A stretch of 5,457 bases of DNA. Origin: Planctomycetaceae bacterium (GTDB taxonomy: Bacteria > Planctomycetota > Planctomycetia > Pirellulales > Thermoguttaceae). Below, in pieces: positions 1 to 4,765 of the stretch (position 1 is the first letter of the stretch; each line of letters starts with the position of its first letter). A model generated the notes under the pieces. That model was given only the letters and a program-made list of their open reading frames with translations, was not told where the DNA came from and did not search any database. The position numbers were made by a program, and so were the translations under genes. The stretch covers positions 1 through 5,457 of the forward strand of contig JAISNF010000645.1 in the NCBI GenBank assembly GCA_031276415.1, in the 5' to 3' direction.

Positions 1-368
1 TCTAATAGTTTATCTTGATTCAATAATCCTTTAATATATTCACGAAGTTTTTCATTTAAAGGTTTTTTATCAGAAATCATTTTTACGATTTCTGAAATCA
101 CTATTTTGCGAATATATGCATCTAACGCAGATATTGATAGTACGATTGCAGCACGGTAACAATCACAATAATGTTGTTCTGAAATATGTTCAACATTTTC
201 GGTAAAAGACCGGATAGATATTAAATTTTCGGCTCTTTTAATGCATTTCTCAAAAATCTCGTATGCTGTTATTTGTCGCATTTTTTCTGAAGTATCGGGA
301 AAAGCCTCATCTACTTTTGGATTAATTATATCTTTGGTAATTTTACCTTTAGTTTCTTTTTCTTTCAT
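1..368 (-). CDS. Partial HEPN-like protein of unknown function, N-terminal part only
   Basis: This gene starts at ATG 368-366 and runs off the left edge after 122 codons. An in-frame TGA lies two codons upstream, so no earlier start is possible. No good Shine-Dalgarno sequence precedes it. The product begins MKEKETKGKI and is charged, Lys-rich and predicted helical. Residues about 72-91 (RAAIVLSISALDAYIRKIVI) resemble the helix of HEPN-type families, in particular the RiboL-PSP-HEPN group, where an Arg is followed by a hydrophobic run and a Ser-Ala-Leu-(Asp/Glu)-(Ala)-Tyr core. The Rx4-6H catalytic motif that would confirm a HEPN ribonuclease is not visible and would lie beyond the edge. HEPN proteins often act as RNA-cutting toxins or defence effectors, but that role is only a possibility here. 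Base composition is visibly more AT-rich than the chaperonin genes, and a strong terminator separates it from groEL, so it is probably a separate unit. The reading frame is well supported; the family call is tentative. Confidence 0.6.
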   Translation of the reverse strand, partial: MKEKETKGKITKDIINPKVDEAFPDTSEKMRQITAYEIFEKCIKRAENLISIRSFTENVEHISEQHYCDCYRAAIVLSISALDAYIRKIVISEIVKMISDKKPLNEKLREYIKGLLNQDKLL

Positions 369-411
369 TTTTCATGCTTTCATTTTCATTGTATTTTTCT
401 TTTATACTTTC

Positions 412-426
412 ATAATGTACATTATA
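412..426 (-). promoter_or_regulatory. Candidate -10 box within a 14-bp perfect palindrome
   Basis: Minus-strand TATAAT (426-421) matches the -10 consensus exactly and lies about 50 bp upstream of the HEPN-like start codon. It overlaps the perfect palindrome ATAATGTACATTAT (412-425), which would cover the -10 box and the likely transcription start. This is a sensible place for a repressor operator. No convincing -35 box is seen at 16-18 bp (TTTATT at 17 bp is weak). Since AT-rich DNA yields such matches by chance, the promoter call is modest. Confidence 0.35.
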
Positions 427-449
427 GATAGTTTTATTTTCTTAATAAA

Positions 450-513
450 CTACTGTAATTATTCAGTGGAACTTTATGTATTACTGTTATGTTCTACCGA
501 ATAATTACAATAG
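450..513. repeat. 23-bp imperfect inverted repeat, 18-nt loop
   Basis: The arms are 450-472 and 491-513 and match at 20 of 23 positions. They include an uninterrupted 11-bp core, TGTAATTATTC (454-464) against GAATAATTACA (499-509). All three differences are transitions. In minus-strand RNA two become G-U wobbles and one is an A-C mismatch, giving 22 paired positions; plus-strand RNA would have two mismatches and one wobble. The element lies between the groEL terminator and the HEPN-like gene. It could be an RNA hairpin, a paired protein-binding site, or the remnant of a small mobile element. No flanking target duplication was seen. Confidence 0.7.
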
Positions 514-554
514 GTCACATTTAAAAATTCTATTATTTTCGAATTTGATATTTG

Positions 555-591
555 AAAAATATACCGCACAACAATTTTCATGTTGTGCGGT
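555..591 (-). terminator. Rho-independent terminator after groEL copy 2
   Basis: A perfect 11-bp stem (563-573 with 581-591, core CCGCACAACA / TGTTGTGCGG) encloses a 7-nt loop. On the minus strand it is followed by ATATTTTT (562-555). It begins 28 nt after the groEL stop codon and is the only textbook intrinsic terminator in the window. It marks the likely end of the chaperonin transcript and insulates the HEPN-like gene. Confidence 0.85.
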
Positions 592-618
592 TGAAATCGC
601 GATATTTTTTGGCGGAAG

Positions 619-2232
619 TTAAACGACCGCACCGTAGATATCGTTTTTGTCTTCTTTTTTGTAATCGGTAACAAGAGTTTCGGTTGTCAACATCAACCCG
701 GAAATACTTGCGGCATTGGTCAATGCGGTACGAACCACTTTGAGCGGATCGATAATTCCCGCCTTGAACATGTCAACATATTTACCGGCATTGGCGTCGT
801 AACCTGTATTCGTCGGTTTTTGTAACACTTCATCGGCAATAACCGAACCATCAAGACCACAATTTTCAGCGATCTGAATCATTGGTTTTGCCAAAATTCG
901 CAACACAATATCAACACCGACTTTTTCATCACCTTTTACCGTATTGCGTACTTTTTCAACCGCTTCCTTACAACGGAGCAAAGCAACACCGCCGCCGGGT
1001 AAAATACCTTCCTGAGCCGCAGCACGGGTTGCGTGCAATGCGTCTTCAATCCGGGCTTTTTTCTGTTTCATCTCGGCTTCCGTGCTGGCACCAACCTGAA
1101 TAACCGCAACACCGCCACTCAGTTTCGCAAGACGTTCCTGAAATTTTTCACGATCATAATCGCTTTCCGTTGTTTCAATTTGTTTTTTCAACAAATCAAT
1201 CCGCGATTTCAGTTCCTCTTTCTTGCCGCCGCCTTTGACAATAACTGTTGCATCTTTATCAACAGTAATTTGTTGCGCTTTACCAAGTTGTTCCAGCGTA
1301 ACATTTTCGAGTTTAATTCCGAGATCTTCGCTGATCACCACTCCGCCGGTTAAGACCGCAATATCTTGTAACATTGCCTTGCGGCGATCACCAAAACCAG
1401 GTGCTTTGACAGCGGCTACATTGAGAATCCCCCGCAATTTGTTGACAACAAGCATCGTCATTGCTTCATTATCAACATCTTCCGCAATAATCAAAAGCGG
1501 CTTCATTGATTGCGAAACCTTTTCAAGTAACGGAATCAATTCCCGAACATTGCTGATCTTTTTTTCGTGCAATAAAATCAGGGCATTTTCCAGAACACAA
1601 TTCATCTTTGACGTATCGTTAATAAAATACGGCGAGATATAACCTTTATCGAATTGCATTCCTTCAACGACTTCGTAAGTTGTTTCGGCAGTTTTTCCTT
1701 CCTCAACCGTAATAACGCCGTCGTTTCCGACGGCTTCCATTGCTTCGGCGAGGAGGTTGCCGATTTCGGTATCGTTATTGGCGGAGATGGCTCCGACGTT
1801 AGCGATTTCCTGTTTTGTTGTTACTGCTTTTGTCAGTGCGGCGAGTTGATCAACAGCAGCGTCCACTGCTTTGTCAATACCGCGACGCAATGCTGTCGGA
1901 TTGGCTCCGGCGGCAATATTTTTAAGACCTTCTTTGTAGATGGCACGAGCAAGAACTGTTGCTGTTGTTGTACCATCTCCTGCCAAATCGGAAGTTTTTG
2001 ACGCAACTTCATTAACAAGTTTTGCGCCCATATTTTCAAATGGGTCTTCCAATTCAATTTCTTTACTGACACTAACGCCGTCTTTGGTAACCGTCGGACC
2101 GCCGTAAGATTTGTTCAAAATAACATTACGACCTGTTGGTCCCATTGTTACGGCAACGGCATCTGCCAATTTATTAACACCGTCCAGAATTTTCTTTCGG
2201 GCGTCATCACTGAAAATAAGTTGTTTTGCCAT
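619..2232 (-). CDS. groEL: Chaperonin GroEL, copy 2 (60 kDa chaperonin without Gly-Met tail)
   Basis: This is an ATP-dependent cytosolic chaperonin subunit of 537 residues. Family members form heptameric rings that enclose non-native proteins under a GroES lid. The three-domain order is intact: equatorial about 1-133 and 409-537, intermediate 134-190 and 377-408, apical 191-376. Nucleotide-site features are present: GPTGRN (31-36), D51, GDGTTT (85-90) with D86, and the catalytic-type D397. The family signature AAAQEGILPGGG is at 404-415. Substrate-face residues Y198, Y202 and F203 are the canonical ones, but a Met (M258) sits where E. coli has L259. The inter-ring contact region has Ile at 452, where E. 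coli has Arg, with D461, S463 and V464. The C-terminus ends DIYGAVV and lacks the GGM repeat. The sequence resembles the planctomycete MAKQLLF-type GroEL as I recall it. Met1 is chosen because MAKQLIFSDDAR aligns with the usual N-terminus. No Shine-Dalgarno precedes it, unlike groES and groEL copy 1. It is the last gene of the cluster, 138 bp after groES. Confidence 0.98.
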   Translation of the reverse strand: MAKQLIFSDDARKKILDGVNKLADAVAVTMGPTGRNVILNKSYGGPTVTKDGVSVSKEIELEDPFENMGAKLVNEVASKTSDLAGDGTTTATVLARAIYKEGLKNIAAGANPTALRRGIDKAVDAAVDQLAALTKAVTTKQEIANVGAISANNDTEIGNLLAEAMEAVGNDGVITVEEGKTAETTYEVVEGMQFDKGYISPYFINDTSKMNCVLENALILLHEKKISNVRELIPLLEKVSQSMKPLLIIAEDVDNEAMTMLVVNKLRGILNVAAVKAPGFGDRRKAMLQDIAVLTGGVVISEDLGIKLENVTLEQLGKAQQITVDKDATVIVKGGGKKEELKSRIDLLKKQIETTESDYDREKFQERLAKLSGGVAVIQVGASTEAEMKQKKARIEDALHATRAAAQEGILPGGGVALLRCKEAVEKVRNTVKGDEKVGVDIVLRILAKPMIQIAENCGLDGSVIADEVLQKPTNTGYDANAGKYVDMFKAGIIDPLKVVRTALTNAASISGLMLTTETLVTDYKKEDKNDIYGAVV

Positions 2233-2299
2233 AATATCTGTTAATAGTGAATGATTATTGTTGATTTAATAGGTAAACAGTTGGTAATAACAGAAAACA

Positions 2300-2357
2300 G
2301 CGAATAGCAAATAGTTTTACAAACGGAGACTGAAATTTGATACTATTTACTATTCAC
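2300..2357. repeat. Inverted repeat built on a heptamer motif, between groES and groEL copy 2
   Basis: Arms 2300-2315 and 2342-2357 pair at 14 of 16 positions around a 26-nt loop. Each arm holds two related 7-mers (GAATAGC/AAATAGT in one, GAATAGT/AAATAGT on the opposite strand in the other). A further variant, TTAATAGTGAATGATTA, lies at 2240-2256. The hairpin sits in the leader of groEL copy 2 and could affect the groES/groEL transcript ratio. No clean T tract follows it, so I do not call it a terminator. It may equally be degenerate intergenic repeat DNA. Confidence 0.55.
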
Positions 2358-2370
2358 CATAAATCCGTTA

Positions 2371-2673
2371 CTACTTAACAACTTTAGCGAGAACATCGGA
2401 TTCACGCAATATTTTAATTTCTTGTCCATCAATTTCGATGTCACTGCCGGAATATTTACCGTAAATAACTTCGTCACCGATGGCAACACTCAACACAGCC
2501 CGTTCACCGGAATCCAGTAATTTACCGGGTCCAACCGCAATAACGGTTCCGCGTTGTGGTTTTTCTTTGGCGGTATCTGGAAGGAAGAGACCGCCGGCAG
2601 TTTTTTCTTCTGCCTCTACGGGTTGAACGACAATTCGATCATCCAATGGTTTTAGGTTAATTTTTTTACTCAT
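2371..2673 (-). CDS. groES: Co-chaperonin GroES (10 kDa chaperonin)
   Basis: GroES forms a heptameric lid that caps a GroEL ring and closes the folding chamber in the cytosol. The 100-residue product has the usual length. LKPLDDRIVVQPVEAEEKTAGG forms the first strands and enters the mobile loop (about 21-39), which carries the hydrophobic GroEL-docking tripeptide as L-F-L (29-31) before PDTAKEKPQRG. VGPGKLLDSGERAVLSVAIGD (about 48-67) is the roof hairpin segment, followed by the conserved GDEVIYGKYSG and the C-terminal strand KILRESDVLAKVV. It starts at ATG 2673-2671 with AAAGGA (2686-2681) seven bases upstream. It ends with tandem in-frame stops, TAG then TAA. It lies between two groEL genes, reversing the common groES-groEL order relative to copy 1. 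As the only groES seen here, it is presumably shared by both GroELs, although copies elsewhere in the genome cannot be excluded. Confidence 0.98.
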   Translation of the reverse strand: MSKKINLKPLDDRIVVQPVEAEEKTAGGLFLPDTAKEKPQRGTVIAVGPGKLLDSGERAVLSVAIGDEVIYGKYSGSDIEIDGQEIKILRESDVLAKVVK

Positions 2674-2680
2674 GTTTAAT

Positions 2681-2686
2681 TCCTTT
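2681..2686 (-). promoter_or_regulatory. Ribosome binding site of groES
   Basis: AAAGGA lies seven bases before the ATG, supporting the assigned start. Confidence 0.75.
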
Positions 2687-2744
2687 CGAAATATATTGGT
2701 TGTTTGTTAAATTGATCATTGAACGTGAAAATCAGCAATAATTG

Positions 2745-2838
2745 TTTAGATTTTAGATTTTCTTATAAACAACATTTTAATTTTCAGGTATCAATTTTCA
2801 GTTATTTAGATAATTGGTATTTAAGGTTTAGGTTTAGG
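2745..2838. repeat. Short tandem repeats in the groEL1-groES gap
   Basis: The 177-bp gap holds a 7-bp tandem repeat, TTTAGAT twice plus a partial copy (2745-2761), and a 6-bp repeat, GGTTTA twice plus GG (2825-2838). On the minus strand the 9-mer CTGAAAATT also appears twice between them. These are simple-sequence tracts in AT-rich spacer DNA with no evident gene. No terminator-like hairpin is seen, so read-through from groEL into groES is plausible. Confidence 0.6.
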
Positions 2839-2850
2839 CATTAAAATCTT

Positions 2851-4539
2851 CTAAAATCCCATGCCGCCGCCCATACCTCCCATGCCGCCCATTCCACCCA
2901 TGCCCATACCGCCGCCCATTCCATCCATTCCTGCGCCAGGCGGAGTGGCGGGTTCGTCTTTGGGAATATCGGTGATAGTACAGGAAGTAGTCAAAAGCAA
3001 ACCGGCAACACTGGCAGCATTGGTCAACGCCGTTTTAACGACTTTTGCCGGATCAACAATTCCGGCTTCGAACAAGTCGCCGTAAACATTTTTATCGGCG
3101 TCATAACCATCATTTTTGCCTTTCATTTGACGAATCCGGTTGACGACAACCGCTCCGTCAATTCCCGCATTTTCCGCAATACCACGTACTGGAGCATCGA
3201 GAATTTTCTTAATAATCTGGACGCCGAACTTTTCATCGCCGACTGCTTCAATTTTTTCGAGAGCCTTTTCGCTACGGAGCAACGCAACACCGCCTCCGGG
3301 AACAATTCCTTCTTCGAGAGCGGCTTTTGTCGCAGCGCGGGCATCTTCGTACAAATATTTACGTTCTTTAAGTTCGGTTTCGGTGGCGGCTCCGACATTG
3401 ATTTGAGCAACACCTCCGGCAAGTTTGGCGAGCCGTTCCTGTAACTTTTCTTTGTCGTAAGAACTGGTTGTTGTTTCGATTTCGCGTTTAATTGCCGCAA
3501 CACGTCCTTCGATTTCAACTTTTTTTCCCGCTCCGCCGACCATCGTGGTATTTTCCGAAGTTATCGTAATTTTTTTGCAACGTCCGAGATCGGTTAATTT
3601 TACCGCATCAAGTTGGACGCCGAGATCTTTATAAACTGCGGTAGCGGCGGTCAAAATAGCAATATCGCCCAACATTGCTTTTCGCCGGTCGCCATAACCG
3701 GGAGCCTTCACCGCACAAACATTTAAGAGACCGCGAAGTTTGTTGACAACAAGCGTGGCAAGAGCTTCACCTTCAATATCTTCGGCGATAATGAGAAGTG
3801 GTTTACTCTGTTTTGAAACTGCTTCGAGCAACGGAATGAGTTGTTTGGCGTTTGAAATTTTTTCTTCGTGTACCAAAACGAGGGCATCTTCGAGTTCGAC
3901 GATTTGTTCTTCGGGATTGGTTACGAAATGTGGGGAAAGAAAACCGCGATCAAACTGCATTCCTTCGACTACTTCGACGTAAGTTTCGGATTGTTTACCT
4001 TCTTCAACGGTAATAACGCCGTCTTTACCGACTTTGACGAATGCTTCGGCTAAAATTTTACCGATGGCGGGATCGTTATTTCCGGCGATAGCGGCGACTT
4101 GTTCGATTTCTTTTTTATTCTTTTCACTGACTGGGGTTGCGAGTTTTGAAACAGCCTCGCAAACAGCGGCGGCACCTTTGCCGATTCCGCGTGAAAGAGC
4201 CATTGGGTCAGCCCCGGCGGCAACCATTTTGAGACCTTCGAGGTAAATCGCTTCGGCAAGAACGGTTGCGGTGGTGGTTCCGTCACCGGCGATTGTATTT
4301 GTTTTCGATGCGGCTTCTTTAACGATTTGGGCACCCATATTTTCTTCAGGATCATTCAGCGTGATATCTTCTGCAACCGTCACGCCGTCCTTTGTAACTT
4401 TTGGTGCGCCCCAACCTTTATCGAGAACAGCATTTCGACCTCGCGGTCCCAACGTACATTTAACAGCCCGAGCTAATTTAGAGACACCGACAGCCAATGG
4501 TTGCCTGGCGGCGTCATCAAATGACATTTTCTTGGACAC
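2851..4539 (-). CDS. groEL: Chaperonin GroEL, copy 1 (60 kDa chaperonin with Gly-Met tail)
   Basis: This is an ATP-dependent folding chaperonin of 562 residues, slightly longer than E. coli GroEL. Equatorial, intermediate and apical domains are complete. Visible features are GPRGRN (31-36), D51, GDGTTT (85-90) with D86, the catalytic-type D399, and the signature AALEEGIVPGGG at 406-417. In the apical face, F200 and H204 replace the two tyrosines (Y199, Y203) of E. coli, while F205 is kept. The inter-ring region keeps R452 with D461, A463 and V464. The C-terminus is the classic Gly-Met tail (about 537-562). The start is GTG at 4539-4537: AAGGAG (4554-4549) lies nine bases upstream, but 21 bases from the next in-frame ATG (Met5). 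The MSKKMSFDDAAR start also aligns with planctomycete GroELs (MAKQMLFDDAAR type, from memory). A short leader ORF ends on the ribosome binding site. It is the first chaperonin gene of the cluster, 177 bp before groES. Confidence 0.98.
   Translation of the reverse strand: MSKKMSFDDAARQPLAVGVSKLARAVKCTLGPRGRNAVLDKGWGAPKVTKDGVTVAEDITLNDPEENMGAQIVKEAASKTNTIAGDGTTTATVLAEAIYLEGLKMVAAGADPMALSRGIGKGAAAVCEAVSKLATPVSEKNKKEIEQVAAIAGNNDPAIGKILAEAFVKVGKDGVITVEEGKQSETYVEVVEGMQFDRGFLSPHFVTNPEEQIVELEDALVLVHEEKISNAKQLIPLLEAVSKQSKPLLIIAEDIEGEALATLVVNKLRGLLNVCAVKAPGYGDRRKAMLGDIAILTAATAVYKDLGVQLDAVKLTDLGRCKKITITSENTTMVGGAGKKVEIEGRVAAIKREIETTTSSYDKEKLQERLAKLAGGVAQINVGAATETELKERKYLYEDARAATKAALEEGIVPGGGVALLRSEKALEKIEAVGDEKFGVQIIKKILDAPVRGIAENAGIDGAVVVNRIRQMKGKNDGYDADKNVYGDLFEAGIVDPAKVVKTALTNAASVAGLLLTTSCTITDIPKDEPATPPGAGMDGMGGGMGMGGMGGMGGMGGGMGF
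2854..2931 (-). repeat. Gly-Gly-Met repeat tail of GroEL copy 1
   Basis: The last 26 codons encode a degenerate GGM/GM repeat ending in GMGF, written in DNA as near-repeats of GGCATGGGCGG-like units. In GroEL these disordered tails project into the ring cavity and influence folding and ATPase rate. The other GroEL in this window lacks the tail. Confidence 0.95.
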
Positions 4540-4548
4540 GTTCTGTAA

Positions 4549-4554
4549 CTCCTT
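4549..4554 (-). promoter_or_regulatory. Ribosome binding site of groEL copy 1, overlapping the leader stop codon
   Basis: AAGGAG lies nine bases before the GTG start and decides that start over Met5. Its first two bases are the last two of the leader ORF stop codon (TAAGGAG). Its AAGG can pair with CCTT at 4564-4561 in the leader coding region across a 6-nt loop, a weak stem that could mask the site until a ribosome passes. Confidence 0.75.
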
Positions 4555-4618
4555 AGTTTGAAGGGATCAGATAACAGGGGGCGGAGAAATTCGGGCAAAC
4601 GGACAATTCCATTCCCAT
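4553..4618 (-). CDS. Candidate 21-residue leader peptide upstream of groEL copy 1
   Basis: A 21-codon ORF starts at ATG 4618-4616, begins MGMELSV and ends LIPSN. It has two cysteines (C8, C15) and three prolines. I do not recognise the peptide. The case for translation is its initiation site: GGAGG at 4631-4627, eight bases before the ATG, is the best ribosome binding site in the window. Its TAA stop overlaps the AAGGAG of groEL copy 1 and lies 13 bases before the GTG, which favours translational coupling or leader-dependent control. The two frames differ, so it is not an N-terminal extension of GroEL. No run of one amino acid suggests classical attenuation. A chance ORF of this length is common, so the claim rests on the site geometry alone. 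Confidence 0.45.
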   Translation of the reverse strand: MGMELSVCPNFSAPCYLIPSN

Positions 4619-4626
4619 TTTATTTT

Positions 4627-4631
4627 CCTCC
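4627..4631 (-). promoter_or_regulatory. Strong Shine-Dalgarno sequence of the leader ORF
   Basis: GGAGG sits eight bases before the leader ATG. It is not positioned for the groEL start, which lies 87 bases beyond it and has its own site. Confidence 0.5.
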
Positions 4632-4706
4632 ACTCTGGCAGTACATACAATTTTACCCAACAACCTTTGCAAGTTTTATGCCAAAAAAATAATTTGCCAT
4701 AACTCC

Positions 4707-4735
4707 AATAAAATCAATAACTTCAACTTTTTCAA
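4707..4735 (-). promoter_or_regulatory. Candidate promoter of the chaperonin cluster
   Basis: TTGAAA (4735-4730), a 17-bp spacer and TTTATT (4712-4707) match the vegetative -35/-10 consensus at 5 of 6 and 4 of 6 positions. Transcription would start near 4700, leaving a leader of about 160 nt that contains the 21-codon ORF. A weaker alternative is TTGCAA (4672-4667) with TGTATG (4649-4644), also 17 bp apart. No sigma-32-type box pair and no CIRCE operator is seen. In such AT-rich DNA this match could be chance. Confidence 0.3.
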
Positions 4736-4765
4736 AAGAAACAATACACCTGCCAAATTGACAGT

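Noticed and set aside
372..386. Mini-ORF MKMKA followed by TGA in frame with the HEPN-like gene
   Set aside because: Only five codons and no ribosome binding site; the nearby in-frame TGA followed by ATG is expected in Lys/Met-rich AT-rich DNA.
241..504. Plus-strand 87-codon ORF with very hydrophobic, Phe-rich product
   Set aside because: It overlaps the better-supported minus-strand HEPN-like frame and the inverted repeat, and its Phe/Ile richness is the complement of a Lys/Glu-rich coding frame in AT-rich DNA. No ribosome binding site is seen.
596..603. ATCGCGAT palindrome between the groEL copy 2 stop and the terminator
   Set aside because: Eight bases with no partner site or promoter context; not distinguishable from chance.
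474..674. Minus-strand ORF overlapping the groEL copy 2 end
   Set aside because: It runs through the terminator hairpin in a different frame from groEL and its product shows no recognisable feature.
1223..1642. Long plus-strand ORFs opposite the groEL genes (also at 882-1353, 1654-2001, 3127-4246 and 4271-4561)
   Set aside because: They are antisense to strongly conserved GroEL codons, lack ribosome binding sites and encode low-complexity Ser/Ala/Thr- or Phe-rich products typical of frame shadows.
2825..2838. Telomere-like GGTTTAGGTTTAGG
   Set aside because: Only two units in an ordinary bacterial intergenic gap, with no linear-end structure; treated as a simple repeat.
4683..4689. T7 run on the minus strand as a terminator for the FmdE gene
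   Set aside because: No GC-containing hairpin precedes it; the only nearby pairing is a 5-bp TTATG/CATAA stem that spans the run itself.
4750..4764. Imperfect palindrome CTGCCAAATTGACAG after the FmdE gene
   Set aside because: Six of seven half-site positions match, but it is isolated, not near a good promoter position, and short enough to be chance.
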